From: Halomonas nitroreducens
GTDB lineage: Bacteria; Pseudomonadota; Gammaproteobacteria; Pseudomonadales; Halomonadaceae
Length of the DNA: 64,000 bases
Direction of reading: 5' to 3'
NCBI RefSeq assembly: GCF_003966155.1
Contig: NZ_RXNS01000015.1
Span: forward strand, 1-64,000
Part shown: positions 16,632 to 25,979 of the stretch, piece by piece
How positions within the stretch are numbered: the stretch's first letter is position 1
Layout: every line of letters begins with the position of its first letter
Notes under the pieces: generated by a model
Databases searched by the model: none
What the model was told of the DNA's origin: nothing
Seen by the model: only the letters and a program-made list of their open reading frames with translations
Translations under genes and position numbers: made by a program

Positions 16632-18512
16632 ATGACACAATACAGCGCCAGCTCCATCGAGGTGCTCGCCGGGCTCGAGCCGGTGCGCAAGCGCCCCGGC
16701 ATGTACACCGATACCTCTCGGCCCAACCACCTGGTCCAGGAGGTCATCGACAACAGCGTGGACGAGGCGCTGGCCGGCCATGCCCGGGCCATCGGCGTGC
16801 GGCTCTTCGAGGACGGTGGTGTCGAGGTCAGCGATGATGGTCGCGGCATGCCCATCGATACCCACCCGGAACACGGCGTCTCCGGGGTCGAGCTGATCAT
16901 GACCAAGCTGCATGCCGGCGGGAAGTTCTCGGCCTCGAGCTATCGCTTCTCCGGCGGCCTGCACGGGGTCGGCGTCTCGGTGGTCAACGCCCTGTCCCGG
17001 CGCCTCGAGATCGAGGTGCTCAAGGGTGGGGAGCGTCACGGCATGGCCTTCGAGCACGGCGAGAAGGCCTCGGCCCTGGAGGTGATCGGCTCGGCCGCCA
17101 AGCGTGCCACCGGCACCGTGGTGCGCTTCTGGCCGGAGCCCAGCTACTTCGACTCGCCGAAACTGTCGCTGTCCCGACTCAAGCACCTGCTGCGGGCCAA
17201 GGCGGTGCTCTGTCCGGGGCTCGAGGTCACCCTCACCGAGCCCGACGGCACCCGGAGCGTCTGGCAGTTCGAGGACGGTCTGCGCGACTACCTGGCCCAG
17301 ACCACCGATGGCTATGAGGTGCTGCCCGCCGCCCCCTTCGTCGGGCATTTCGCCGACGATGAGCACGGCGTGGACTGGGCCATCCAGTGGCTGCCCGAGG
17401 GCGGCGAGCCGCTGCTCGAGAGCTACGTCAACCTGATTCCCACGCCCCAGGGCGGGACCCACGTCAACGGCCTGCGCTCGGGGCTGCTCGATGCCCTGCG
17501 CGAGTTCTGCGAATACCGGAGCCTGCTGCCCCGGGGCGTGAAGCTCACCGCCGAGGACCTCTGGGAGCGCGTCGCCTATGTACTCTCGGTGAAGATGCTC
17601 GATCCCCAGTTCGCCGGCCAGACCAAGGAGCGGCTGTCGTCACGGACCGTGGCGGGCTTTGTCTCCGGGGTGGTCAAGGATGCCTTCTCGCTGTGGCTCA
17701 ACCACCACGTCGACCAGGGCGAGGCCCTGGCGGACCTGGTCATCAGCGCCGCCCAGCGTCGCCAGAAGAGCTCGAAGAAGGTGGCGCGCAAGAAGGTCAC
17801 CTCGGGGCCCGCGCTGCCCGGCAAGCTGGCCGACTGCTCGGGTCAGGACCCGGCCGGCAGCGAGCTGTTCCTGGTGGAGGGGGACAGCGCCGGGGGCAGC
17901 GCCAAGCAGGCGCGCAACCGCGAGAGCCAGGCGATCCTGCCGCTGCGCGGCAAGATCCTGAATACCTGGGAGGTGGAGTCCCACGACATCTACGGTTCCC
18001 AGGAGGTGCACGACATCGCCGTGGCCGTGGGTATGGACCCGGGCAGCGATGATCTCTCCAAGCTGCGCTACCACAAGATCTGCATCCTCGCCGATGCCGA
18101 CTCCGACGGCCTGCACATCGCCACGCTGCTGTGCGCGCTCTTCGTGCGGCATTTCCCGGCGCTGGTCGATGCCGGCCACGTCTTCGTCGCCATGCCGCCG
18201 CTCTACCGCATCGACCTGGGCAAGGAGGTCTTCTACGCCCTCGACGAGAGCGAGAAGGCCGCCATCCTTCGCCAGCTCGAGGGCCGGCGCGGCACCCCCA
18301 ACGTCCAGCGCTTCAAGGGCCTCGGCGAGATGAGCCCGCTGCAGCTGCGCGAGACCACCATGGCCGCCGAGACGCGCCGGCTGGTGCAGCTGACCCGGGA
18401 GGCCGGCGACGGCACCCTGGAGATGATGGACATGCTGCTGGCCAAGAAACGAGCCGCCGACCGCAAGAGCTGGCTGGAGGACTATGGCAATCTCGCCGAG
18501 ATAGAGGTCTGA
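16632..18512 (+). CDS. parE: DNA topoisomerase IV subunit B ParE
   Basis: 626 residues. GHKL ATPase domain at the N-terminus with VIDNSVDEA and the glycine-rich SGGLHGVGVSVVNALS, then a TOPRIM domain with LVEGDSAGGSAKQ and DADSDG. The length (about 630) and missing GyrB insert indicate ParE rather than GyrB. It acts with ParC in decatenation of sister chromosomes. parC is 331 bp downstream, separated by repeats. Confidence 0.96.
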   Translation: MTQYSASSIEVLAGLEPVRKRPGMYTDTSRPNHLVQEVIDNSVDEALAGHARAIGVRLFEDGGVEVSDDGRGMPIDTHPEHGVSGVELIMTKLHAGGKFSASSYRFSGGLHGVGVSVVNALSRRLEIEVLKGGERHGMAFEHGEKASALEVIGSAAKRATGTVVRFWPEPSYFDSPKLSLSRLKHLLRAKAVLCPGLEVTLTEPDGTRSVWQFEDGLRDYLAQTTDGYEVLPAAPFVGHFADDEHGVDWAIQWLPEGGEPLLESYVNLIPTPQGGTHVNGLRSGLLDALREFCEYRSLLPRGVKLTAEDLWERVAYVLSVKMLDPQFAGQTKERLSSRTVAGFVSGVVKDAFSLWLNHHVDQGEALADLVISAAQRRQKSSKKVARKKVTSGPALPGKLADCSGQDPAGSELFLVEGDSAGGSAKQARNRESQAILPLRGKILNTWEVESHDIYGSQEVHDIAVAVGMDPGSDDLSKLRYHKICILADADSDGLHIATLLCALFVRHFPALVDAGHVFVAMPPLYRIDLGKEVFYALDESEKAAILRQLEGRRGTPNVQRFKGLGEMSPLQLRETTMAAETRRLVQLTREAGDGTLEMMDMLLAKKRAADRKSWLEDYGNLAEIEV

Positions 18513-18564
18513 CCCGGCTTCGCCGGGAGCCGTAAGCCGTAAGCTTGAAGCTGGAAGAAATACC
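18513..18564 (+). repeat. Stop-codon-proximal GGAAG/CTTGAAG repeat after parE
   Basis: Right after the parE stop lies a mini-hairpin CCCGGC-TTC-GCCGGG followed by AGCCGTAAGCCGTAAGC, TTGAAGC and TGGAAG units. The same vocabulary occurs after leuA, epmB, rhdA, orn and queG in this window. Confidence 0.75.
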
Positions 18565-18760
18565 GAGGCGAGCGGCGCTGGGGACAGCCCGCAGCGGAGG
18601 TCCTATGCCAGGGGTGAGGAGCACTGCTCCGAACGGGCTGGCCATGGATGGCCAGCACCGGCCCTGCAAGCGGAGCAGGATGCGAGAGCGAAGCAGGGCA
18701 TCGCTAGCGCCCAAGGAAGGGTTTACAGCGCCTCCGCCCAGGGCTTTCGCCGGATAAGCC
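18565..18760. repeat. Dispersed intergenic element, copy A (with insert)
   Basis: About 196 bp between parE and parC. It matches the 112-bp sequence at 61624-61735 over its outer parts: GGGGACAGCCC..., GAGGTCCTATGCCAGGG, GTAGCGCCCA-type and GAAGGGTTTACAGCGCCTCC, ending CGCCGGATAAGCC. The middle has about 85 extra bases including GGCTGGCCATGGATGGCCAGC, itself a near-perfect palindrome. The two ends are complementary (GGACAGCCC with GGGCTTTCGCC). It carries no reading frame of note. Confidence 0.75.
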
Positions 18761-18843
18761 GCGATTCGAAGTCGCGGACTCCGATGAGTTTTCAGTGGGG
18801 CGATCCCCAACGATTCCACGATCGTGAATAAGGTCAAATTGCC

Positions 18844-21096
18844 ATGACCATGGATATCCAGGTGGCGGAGGGCGACGTCGAACGCTTGTCCCTTCGCGAG
18901 TACACCGAGAAGGCGTACCTCGACTATTCGATGTACGTCATCCTCGACCGGGCCTTGCCGCACATCGGCGACGGCATGAAGCCGGTCCAGCGGCGCATCG
19001 TCTATGCCATGCGCGAGCTGGCGCTCTCTGCCAGCGCCAAGTACAAGAAGTCGGCGCGCACCGTCGGCGACGTGCTGGGCAAGTTCCACCCCCACGGCGA
19101 CAGCGCCTGCTACGAGGCCATGGTGTTGATGGCCCAGCCGTTCAGCTACCGCTATCCGCTGGTGGACGGCCAGGGCAACTGGGGTAGCCCCGACGACCCC
19201 AAGTCCTTCGCCGCCATGCGCTATACCGAGGCGCGGCTGTCCAAGTTCGCCGAGGTGCTGCTCAGTGAGCTCGGCCAGGGCACCGTGGACTGGACCCCCA
19301 ACTTCGACGGCACCATGCAGGAGCCGGTGGTGCTGCCCGCTCGGCTGCCCCATGTGCTGCTCAACGGCGGCACCGGCATCGCCGTGGGCATGGCTACCGA
19401 CATACCACCGCACAACGTGGGCGAGGTGGTCGAGGCCACCTGCCACCTGCTGCGCCATCCCGAGGCCACCACCACCGACCTGATGGGTTACCTGCCGGGG
19501 CCGGACTTTCCCACCGAGGCCGAGATCATTACCCCGCGGGCCGAGCTGCGCAAGGTCTACGAGGCCGGCCGCGGCTCGGTGAAGATGCGCGCCCGCTACA
19601 CCCGGGAGGAGGGCAACGTGGTGATCACCGCGCTGCCCTACCAGGTGAGCGGCGCCAAGGTGCTCGAGCAGATCGCCGGCCAGATGCAGGCCAAGAAGCT
19701 GCCCATGGTCGCCGACCTGCGTGACGAGTCGACCCACGAGGAGCCGACTCGGCTGGTGATCGAGCCGCGCTCCAACCGGGTCGACATCGAGGCGCTGATG
19801 GCGCACCTGTTCGCCACCACCGACCTCGAGAAGAATGCCCGCATCAACATGAACGTGATCGGCCTGGACGGCCGGCCGCGGGTGCTGCCGCTGCCCGAGT
19901 TGCTCGGCGAGTGGCTGCGTTTCCGGCGCAGCACCGTGCGCCGGCGCCTGGAGCATCGCCTGGGCAAGGTCCAGGATCGCCTGCACATCCTCGAGGGCCT
20001 GCTCGCCGCCTACCTCAACATCGACGAGGTGATCCGCATCATCCGCGAGGAGGACGAGTCCAAGGCCGCGCTGATCGAGGCCTTCGGCCTCAGCGAGCGC
20101 CAGGCCGAAGCGATCCTCGAGCTGCGCCTGCGCCACCTGGCCAAGCTCGAGGAGATGAAGATCCGCGGCGAGCAGGACGACCTCGAGGCCGAGCGGGCGC
20201 GCCTGGAGGAGCTGCTCGGCTCCGAGGCCAAGCTCACCGACCTGATCGAGGAGGAGCTGCGCGCCGCCGCTCAGGACTACGGCGACCCGCGCCGCTCGCC
20301 GCTGGTCGAGCGCGAGGAGGCGAAGGCGCTCTCCGAGGTCGAGCTCGTCGGCGCCGACCCGGTCACCGTGGTGCTCTCCGAGAAGGGCTGGATCCGCAGC
20401 GCCAAGGGCCACGAGATCGACCCGGTGGGGCTGTCCTACAAGGCCGGCGACCGCTTCCATCTCGCCGCCCGTGGCAAGACCAACCAGCCGCTGGTGCTGC
20501 TCGACGACACCGGGCGCGCCTATACCCTGGCCGCCCACAACCTGCCCAGCGCCCGGAGCCAGGGCGAGCCGGTCACCGGGCGGGTCAACGTGGCGGCCGG
20601 CGCGCACATGGCCGGGGTCCTGCTCGCCCCGCCGACCACCCGCTACCTGCTGGCCTCCGACGGGGGCTACGGCTTCGTCGCCCGCCTCGAGGCCCTGACC
20701 GGCAAGAACAAGTCGGGCAAGGCGGTGCTGTCGGTGCCCAAGGGCTGCAGCGTGGTGCCGCCGCTGGTCGTCCCCGAGGGCGAGGGCGTGAGCGTGGCGG
20801 CGGTGTCCAACGAGGGCCGCCTGCTGGTCTTCCCGCTGGACCAGCTGCCGGAACTCGCCAAGGGCAAGGGCAACAAGATGCTCGACATCCCCGGGGCCCG
20901 GGCCGCCCGTCGCGAGGAGTTCCTGCGCGACCTGGCGCTGCTGGCCCCCGGCCAGGCACTGGTGGTGCACGCCGGCAAACGCAAGCTGACGCTGAAGGCT
21001 GCCGATCTCGACTACTATCGGGGGGAGCGCGGTCGCCGCGGCAGCAAGCTGCCCCGTGGCCTGCAGAAGGTCGATCGCCTGGAGACGGAAGACTGA
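18844..21096 (+). CDS. parC: DNA topoisomerase IV subunit A ParC
   Basis: 750 residues. The catalytic tyrosine is Tyr127 in [11 protein letters not shown]. The quinolone-determining region [12 protein letters not shown] has Ser87 and Glu91, equivalent to wild-type Ser80/Glu84 of E. coli, so no resistance change is seen. A degenerate C-terminal beta-pinwheel follows from about residue 500. No GyrA box is present, supporting ParC. Confidence 0.96.
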   Translation: MTMDIQVAEGDVERLSLREYTEKAYLDYSMYVILDRALPHIGDGMKPVQRRIVYAMRELALSASAKYKKSARTVGDVLGKFHPHGDSACYEAMVLMAQPFSYRYPLVDGQGNWGSPDDPKSFAAMRYTEARLSKFAEVLLSELGQGTVDWTPNFDGTMQEPVVLPARLPHVLLNGGTGIAVGMATDIPPHNVGEVVEATCHLLRHPEATTTDLMGYLPGPDFPTEAEIITPRAELRKVYEAGRGSVKMRARYTREEGNVVITALPYQVSGAKVLEQIAGQMQAKKLPMVADLRDESTHEEPTRLVIEPRSNRVDIEALMAHLFATTDLEKNARINMNVIGLDGRPRVLPLPELLGEWLRFRRSTVRRRLEHRLGKVQDRLHILEGLLAAYLNIDEVIRIIREEDESKAALIEAFGLSERQAEAILELRLRHLAKLEEMKIRGEQDDLEAERARLEELLGSEAKLTDLIEEELRAAAQDYGDPRRSPLVEREEAKALSEVELVGADPVTVVLSEKGWIRSAKGHEIDPVGLSYKAGDRFHLAARGKTNQPLVLLDDTGRAYTLAAHNLPSARSQGEPVTGRVNVAAGAHMAGVLLAPPTTRYLLASDGGYGFVARLEALTGKNKSGKAVLSVPKGCSVVPPLVVPEGEGVSVAAVSNEGRLLVFPLDQLPELAKGKGNKMLDIPGARAARREEFLRDLALLAPGQALVVHAGKRKLTLKAADLDYYRGERGRRGSKLPRGLQKVDRLETED

Positions 21097-21097
21097 C

Positions 21098-22306
21098 ATG
21101 ACACGACGACACCTGATTCGCGCCACCGGACCGGCCAGGCCCGGCCAGCTCTCCGGCCTGGGCCGCGCCCTGGCGGTCAGCGGGGCGCGCCTGCTGGACA
21201 TCAACCAGAGCGTGACCTTTGGCATCCTCTCCCTGGAGGCCCTGGTGGGGCTCGAGCGCGAGGCCGACCTCGAGGGAGCGCTGGCCGCCGCCGGGGACAG
21301 CCTCGGCCTGGACGTCCAGGCGATCCAGGTCAGCGCCGAGGACTACCACCGCTGGAGCGTGCAGGCCAGCCAACCGCGCCTGATCCTGACCCTGCTGGCG
21401 CCGCATCTGCCGGCCGGAATCCTCGCCGAGGTGGGAGCCCTGACCGCCGAGCAGAATCTGACCGTGGAACTGATCCACCGCCTCTCCGGCCGCGAGCCCC
21501 TGGACGGCGGGGTGCCCGAGCACGGTGCCTGCGTCGAGTGCTGGCTGCGCGGCGAGGACATCGACCTCGAGACCCTGCGCGAGAAGGCCCTGGCGCTGGG
21601 CGCGGCCCACGGTGTCGACATCGCCCTGCAGGAGGATTCTATCTGGCGCCGCCACCGCCGCCTGGTGTGCTTCGATATGGACTCGACGCTGATCCAGGCC
21701 GAGGTCATCGACGAGCTGGCACGCCGCCACGGGGTCTACGACGAGGTGGCCGAGGTCACCGAACGGGCCATGCGCGGCGAGCTGGACTTCCAGCAGAGCT
21801 TCCGCGAGCGCATGAGCAAGCTGCGCGGCCTCGAGGAGTCGGTGCTCGCCGAGATCGCCGAGGAGCTGCCGCTGATGGATGGCCTGGAGCGGCTGATGCA
21901 CCACCTCAAGCGCCTGGGCTACCGCACCGCCATCCTCTCCGGCGGCTTCACCTACTTCGCCCGCCACCTCCAGGAGAGGCTCGGCTTCGACGAGGTCCAC
22001 GCCAACGAGCTGGTGATCGAGGATGGCCGGGTGACCGGCGAGGTGAAAGAGCCGATCCTCGATGCCGACCGCAAGGCGCTGCTGCTGCGCGAGATCGCCG
22101 CGCGGGAGGGGCTGACCATGGAGCAGACCATCGCCGTGGGCGACGGGGCCAACGACCTCAAGATGCTGGCCGCGGCCGGCCTCGGCATCGCCTTCCGGGC
22201 CAAGCCGCTGGTCCGCCAGCAGGCCCGGCACTCGATCTCGACCCTGGGCCTGGATGCCGTGCTCTACCTGATCGGCTACCGGCACGGCGACCTGGAGGCG
22301 TCGTGA
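21098..22306 (+). CDS. serB: Phosphoserine phosphatase SerB
   Basis: 402 residues. Last step of serine synthesis. The N-terminal half holds ACT-type regulatory sequence (about 1-170). The HAD phosphatase half has motif I FDMDSTLIQAE (about 192-202), SGGFTYFA and the DGANDLKML aspartate pair. It starts 2 nt after the parC stop. Confidence 0.94.
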   Translation: MTRRHLIRATGPARPGQLSGLGRALAVSGARLLDINQSVTFGILSLEALVGLEREADLEGALAAAGDSLGLDVQAIQVSAEDYHRWSVQASQPRLILTLLAPHLPAGILAEVGALTAEQNLTVELIHRLSGREPLDGGVPEHGACVECWLRGEDIDLETLREKALALGAAHGVDIALQEDSIWRRHRRLVCFDMDSTLIQAEVIDELARRHGVYDEVAEVTERAMRGELDFQQSFRERMSKLRGLEESVLAEIAEELPLMDGLERLMHHLKRLGYRTAILSGGFTYFARHLQERLGFDEVHANELVIEDGRVTGEVKEPILDADRKALLLREIAAREGLTMEQTIAVGDGANDLKMLAAAGLGIAFRAKPLVRQQARHSISTLGLDAVLYLIGYRHGDLEAS

Positions 22307-22382
22307 GGCGGATTTCGCTGGCACCGCGAGGCTTGCCGGGGTAGCGTCGGGGAGGCACACCAACAAGATCAAGGAATGCGCC

Positions 22383-22640
22383 ATGACCCAGCCTCGCTAT
22401 ACCCCGGAAATGCTCGACGAGCTCAAGGTGCTCGGCCTGTTCAGTCCGGTCAACCACCAGGAGGGCATCAAGGTGCACTCCAGCGCCGAGCCGTCGATGA
22501 TCGCCGCCACCCAGCGGCTGTATCGCAAGGGCCTGGTCACCCAGGCGGATGGTGGCTACCTGACCGCCCTGGGCCAGGAGGCGGCCGACCATGCCCGCGA
22601 CCTGCTGACCCTGCTCGGCACGGCGGAGGTGACCACCTGA
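22383..22640 (+). CDS. TIGR02647-family small protein, possible DNA-binding
   Basis: 85 residues. The sequence LGLFSP...QEGIKVHSSAEPSMIAATQRLYRKGLVTQADGGYLTALG fits the TIGR02647 family known from Pseudomonas and relatives. The second half looks like a winged-helix reading head (GLVTQ.DGGYLT.LG). The function is unknown. It follows serB by about 75 bp and is read toward leuA. Confidence 0.8.
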   Translation: MTQPRYTPEMLDELKVLGLFSPVNHQEGIKVHSSAEPSMIAATQRLYRKGLVTQADGGYLTALGQEAADHARDLLTLLGTAEVTT

Positions 22641-22742
22641 GGCGGCGCCGGCGGGCCGCCAGGGGCGCCTCGCCATCGTCCCTGGCGCGGCCGGTGAGGC
22701 CGGAAAGTTGACAAGCCGCGCCCGGCCTGATTTTCTAGGGGC

Positions 22743-22799
22743 ATGAACATGACATCGTACACCCTCGTCCTCGACCTACGACTACTAGCCCGCCGCTGA
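22743..22799 (+). CDS. leuA leader peptide (LeuL-type)
   Basis: An 18-residue peptide, MNMTSYTLVLDLRLLARR, encoded about 290 bp upstream of leuA. Five of its 18 residues are leucine, three of them encoded by CTA, a codon almost never used in the neighbouring genes. A hairpin follows 8 nt after the stop (22807-22829). This is the design of an attenuation leader that senses charged tRNA-Leu. The ORF is too short for ordinary gene calling. Confidence 0.75.
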   Translation: MNMTSYTLVLDLRLLARR

Positions 22800-22806
22800 G
22801 CGCGCC

Positions 22807-22829
22807 GGGCGATGCCGTCTGCATCGCCC
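22807..22829 (+). promoter_or_regulatory. Hairpin immediately after leader peptide
   Basis: GGGCGATGC / GCATCGCCC, 9 bp with a 5-nt loop, starting 7 nt past the leader stop. It may be the pause or alternative hairpin of the attenuator. A similar sequence GATGCCGTACATCGCG recurs at about 22949-22964, offering competing pairings. Confidence 0.5.
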
Positions 22830-22858
22830 ATCTGTCACGGTCGAATCGAGGTTGTCAC

Positions 22859-23011
22859 ATGTCCACCACCCCCTACGCCATTGCCATGAACATCGTCGCC
22901 ATTCCCGGGTCGCGTGCCGTCCGCCGTGCGGGCGCGATGCCGATGGACGATGCCGTACATCGCGACGACGCCCCGCCTGCCTCCCGGCAGGCGGGGCGTC
23001 GCCGTTTCTGA
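22859..23011 (+). CDS. Short ORF between leader peptide and leuA (50 aa)
   Basis: It begins MSTTPYAIAMNIVAIPGSRA and ends RQAGRRRF, with GAGG 7 nt before the ATG. I recognise no family. It has Ile and Val codons near the start (AIAMNIVAI). The frame runs straight through the attenuator hairpin at 22966-23001 and stops 21 nt before the leuA ATG. A ribosome translating it would keep the hairpin open. It may be a second regulatory peptide or a chance frame. Confidence 0.4.
   Translation: MSTTPYAIAMNIVAIPGSRAVRRAGAMPMDDAVHRDDAPPASRQAGRRRF
22966..23008 (+). terminator. Predicted leu attenuator terminator
   Basis: Perfect 16-bp stem CGACGCCCCGCCTGCC / GGCAGGCGGGGCGTCG with a TCCC loop, followed by CCGTTTCTG. 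It lies 24 nt upstream of leuA and downstream of the leucine-rich leader, the expected site for transcription attenuation. The T tract is short, so it may act partly by another route. Confidence 0.7.
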
Positions 23012-23032
23012 CTGCCGCCGGAGAACGCCGCC

Positions 23033-24739
23033 ATGATGCTCGACAACCCTTCCACCAAGTACCGCCCCTTCGTGGCCGTCGACCTGCCCGACCGGCAGTG
23101 GCCGAGCCGGCGCATCGAGGCGCCGCCCCAGTGGTGCGCCGTTGACCTGCGTGACGGCAACCAGGCGCTGATCGATCCGATGGACCTGGAGCGCAAGCAG
23201 CGCTTCTTCGACCTGCTGGTGAAGATCGGCTTCAAGCAGATCGAGGTGGGCTTCCCCTCGGCCTCCCAGACCGACTTCGACTTCGTGCGCGCGCTGATCG
23301 ACAACGACAAGGTTCCCGACGACGTGCACATCCAGGTGCTGACCCAGGCGCGGCCGCACCTGATCGACCGCACCTTCGAGGCGCTCAAGGGGGTGAAGAA
23401 CGCCATCGTCCACGTCTACAACGCCACCGACCCGGTGTTCCGCCGTGTGGTGTTCAATGTCAACCAGGCCGAGTGCATCCAGATCGCCGTGGACGCCACC
23501 ACCCGAATCCGCGAGCACATGGTGGCGGCGCCGGAGACGCACTGGACCTTCCAGTACTCCCCGGAGCTGTTCTCCACCACCGAGATGGATTTCGCCGTGG
23601 AGATCGTCGATGCCGTGGAGGCGACCTACGGCGGCAGCGTCGACAAGCCGATGATCGTCAACCTGCCGGCCACCGTGGAGTGCGCCACCCCCAACAACTA
23701 CGCCGACCAGGTGGAGTGGTTCTGCCGCCACGTCGCCCATCGCGACCACCTGATCGTCAGCGTGCATCCGCACAACGATCGTGGCACCGGCGTGGCCGCG
23801 GCCGAGCTGGCGGTGATGGCCGGTGCCGACCGGGTCGAGGGCTGCCTGTTCGGCAACGGCGAGCGCACCGGCAACGTCGACATCGTTACCCTGGCCATGA
23901 ACCTCTACACCCAGGGTGTGCACCCGGGGCTGGACTTCTCCAACATCACGCCGATCATGCGCGAGGTGGAGTACTGCAACCAGCTGCCGGTGCACCCGCG
24001 ACATCCCTATGTGGGCGACCTGGTGTTCACCGCCTTCTCCGGCTCCCACCAGGACGCCATCAAGAAGGGCATGGCGGCGCGCCGCGAGAATCCGGACGGT
24101 GTCTGGGAAGTGCCCTACCTGCCCATCGACCCGCTCGACGTGGGCCGCAGCTACGAGGCGGTGATCCGCGTCAACAGCCAGTCCGGCAAGGGCGGCATCT
24201 CCTACCTGCTGGAGCAGGAGCATGGCATCGAGCTGCCGCGCCGGCTGTCCATCGAATTCAGCCAGGTGGTCCAGGAGGTCGCCGACCGCCTGGGCAAGGA
24301 GATCACTTCCGAGATGATCTACCAGGCCTTCGTCGACGAGTACCTCGAGCAGCGCGAGCCCTTCGCCCTGATCAGCCATCGGATGTCTTCCGAGCCGGAC
24401 AGCCCCACGGTGACCCTGGAGGCGACCATCGCGGAGCACGGCGCGCGGCGCACCATTCAGGGCCAGGGCAACGGGCCGCTGGCGGCCTTCATCAAGGCCC
24501 TGGCGGCCGAGGGCCATGATGTCGAGATCATCGACTACCACGAGCACTCCCGCGGCCAGGGCGCCGATGCCGAGGCCATCGCCTACGTGGAGGTGCGCGT
24601 TGGCGGCGAGGCGGTGTTCGGCGTGGGCACCGACGAGAGCATCACCAGCGCCTCCATCAAGGGTGTGATGAGTGCGATCAACCGCAAGCTCTCCACCGAG
24701 GCCCCGGCGGCCAACGTCACGGCCGAGACATTAGCTTGA
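23033..24739 (+). CDS. leuA: 2-isopropylmalate synthase LeuA (long form)
   Basis: 568 residues. It condenses acetyl-CoA and 2-oxoisovalerate in leucine synthesis. The N-terminal TIM barrel has [13 protein letters not shown] and [16 protein letters not shown] with the metal histidines; the C-terminal ~130 residues form the LeuA dimer domain for leucine feedback. The sequence resembles the long LeuA type of Pseudomonas and actinobacteria rather than the E. coli enzyme. The last codons (TTA GCT TGA) merge into a downstream repeat. Likely regulated by the attenuator above. Confidence 0.95.
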   Translation: MMLDNPSTKYRPFVAVDLPDRQWPSRRIEAPPQWCAVDLRDGNQALIDPMDLERKQRFFDLLVKIGFKQIEVGFPSASQTDFDFVRALIDNDKVPDDVHIQVLTQARPHLIDRTFEALKGVKNAIVHVYNATDPVFRRVVFNVNQAECIQIAVDATTRIREHMVAAPETHWTFQYSPELFSTTEMDFAVEIVDAVEATYGGSVDKPMIVNLPATVECATPNNYADQVEWFCRHVAHRDHLIVSVHPHNDRGTGVAAAELAVMAGADRVEGCLFGNGERTGNVDIVTLAMNLYTQGVHPGLDFSNITPIMREVEYCNQLPVHPRHPYVGDLVFTAFSGSHQDAIKKGMAARRENPDGVWEVPYLPIDPLDVGRSYEAVIRVNSQSGKGGISYLLEQEHGIELPRRLSIEFSQVVQEVADRLGKEITSEMIYQAFVDEYLEQREPFALISHRMSSEPDSPTVTLEATIAEHGARRTIQGQGNGPLAAFIKALAAEGHDVEIIDYHEHSRGQGADAEAIAYVEVRVGGEAVFGVGTDESITSASIKGVMSAINRKLSTEAPAANVTAETLA

Positions 24740-24766
24740 AGTCATAAGCTGGAAGCTTGAAGAACT
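24734..24766 (+). repeat. CTTGAAG/GGAAG repeat overlapping leuA stop
   Basis: The sequence AGCTTGAAGTCATAAGCTGG followed by AAGCTTGAAG begins inside the last codons of leuA: the stop TGA is part of the first CTTGAAG unit. Confidence 0.7.
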
Positions 24767-24775
24767 CCCGATAAA

Positions 24776-24820
24776 CCCAGCCCCCATGCCGAGCAATCGA
24801 CATGGGGGCTGGGCTTTCTT
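24776..24820. terminator. Bidirectional terminator between leuA and epmB
   Basis: Perfect 13-bp stem CCCAGCCCCCATG / CATGGGGGCTGGG with a 12-nt loop, followed by CTTTCTT on the plus strand and by GTTTAT on the minus strand. It serves the convergent genes leuA and epmB. Confidence 0.85.
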
Positions 24821-24848
24821 CCGGCTTGTTCCGGCTTGTTCCGGCTTA
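24819..24848 (-). repeat. Three 10-bp repeats carrying the epmB stop codon
   Basis: On the plus strand TTCCGGCTTG, TTCCGGCTTG, TTCCGGCTTA. Read on the minus strand the array is TAAGCCGGAA CAAGCCGGAA CAAGCCGGAA; the leading TAA is the epmB stop codon. Confidence 0.8.
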
Positions 24849-25871
24849 CAGCGGTGTCTTGCTGGCCTCGCCGGGTATCTCCCGGACCAGGGTCGGCATC
24901 AGAAAGCCCGGCAGTTCCCGGCGCAGCGCTGCCACCAGGGCCCGGGCCTCGTCGTCGTCCACCTCGAAATGCGCGGCGCCGGCCACCGGGTCGAGCACGT
25001 GCAGGTAGTAGGGCAGCACGCCCGCCTCGAAGAGCCGTTCGGAGAGCGCGGCGAGGGTGTCGATGTCATCGTTGACACCGCGCAGCAGCACGCTCTGGTT
25101 GAGCAGGGTCACGCCGGCCTCGCGCAGGCGCCGGCAGGCCGCGATCACCGCCTCGTCGATCTCCTGGGCGTGGTTGATGTGCAGTACCATGACCGCCTGC
25201 AGGCGGGTGCCGCCGAGCCAGGCGAGCAGGGCCTCGTCGATGCGGTCGGGAATCACCACCGGCAGGCGGGTGTGGATGCGCAGGCGCTTGAGGTGGGGGA
25301 TGGCCTCGAGGCGGGCCACCAGCCAGGCCAGCTGGCGGTCGCTGGCCGCCAGGGGATCGCCGCCCGAGAGGATGGCCTCGCGGATGGAGCCGTCGCCGCG
25401 CAGGTACTCCAGGGTCTCGTCCCACTGGGAGCGCGAGGGCGCGTTCTCCTCGTAGGGGAAGTGACGGCGGAAGCAGTAGCGGCAGTTCACCGCGCAGGCG
25501 GGGCTGGCGATCAGCAGTACCCGACCGGCGTACTTGTGGATCAGGCCGCGCTTCGGGGTGTGCTCGGCCTCCTCCAGGGGATCGGTCACGTAGCCGGGGG
25601 TCGGGCGGGCCTCCGCGTCGAGCGGCAGCACCTGGCGCAGCAGCGGGTCATGGGGGTCGCCGGGGCGGATGCGCGCCAGGTAGGCCTCGGGCACGCGCAC
25701 CGCGAACAGCCCATGGCCGGTCTCGGCCCCGGGCCACCAGGCCGGCGCCAGTTCCAGTCGCCGGCACAGCTCCCGGGGGTCGCGCACGGCACCGCTGAGC
25801 TGCGTCTGCCAGTGGCCGCCGGCGGCCTCGGGTGCCTGACGCTGCAAAGGGACGGGGCTTCGGGTTATCAT
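24846..25871 (-). CDS. epmB: EF-P beta-lysylation protein EpmB (lysine 2,3-aminomutase-like)
   Basis: 341 residues, radical SAM enzyme. It converts (S)-alpha-lysine to (R)-beta-lysine for attachment to EF-P. The cluster motif is CAVNCRYCFRRHF (CxxxCxxC, about residue 124), with LSGGDPL and a PLP-type lysine domain at the C-terminus. ATG 25871 is preferred; GTG 25880 is an alternative. It is divergent from efp, its target, and epmA is next to efp, so the whole pathway is together. Confidence 0.93.
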   Translation of the reverse strand: MITRSPVPLQRQAPEAAGGHWQTQLSGAVRDPRELCRRLELAPAWWPGAETGHGLFAVRVPEAYLARIRPGDPHDPLLRQVLPLDAEARPTPGYVTDPLEEAEHTPKRGLIHKYAGRVLLIASPACAVNCRYCFRRHFPYEENAPSRSQWDETLEYLRGDGSIREAILSGGDPLAASDRQLAWLVARLEAIPHLKRLRIHTRLPVVIPDRIDEALLAWLGGTRLQAVMVLHINHAQEIDEAVIAACRRLREAGVTLLNQSVLLRGVNDDIDTLAALSERLFEAGVLPYYLHVLDPVAGAAHFEVDDDEARALVAALRRELPGFLMPTLVREIPGEASKTPL

Positions 25872-25979
25872 GCGACACACCAGTCAATATGGGCGAGGGC
25901 ATGGCCCTCGACGACAATCATCTTGCATCGCGCGCCCTCGGCTTCGGCCGGCGGCGCGCTCGAATATGGGTAAAGCATC

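Noticed and set aside
16632-21096. gyrB/gyrA instead of parE/parC
   Set aside because: The B subunit lacks the GyrB insert, the A subunit lacks a GyrA box, and yqiA-parE synteny supports topoisomerase IV.
18313-21225. 970-codon open frame on the minus strand over parC
   Set aside because: Shadow of the GC-rich parC gene; low-complexity Gln/Gly/Leu content and no domain.
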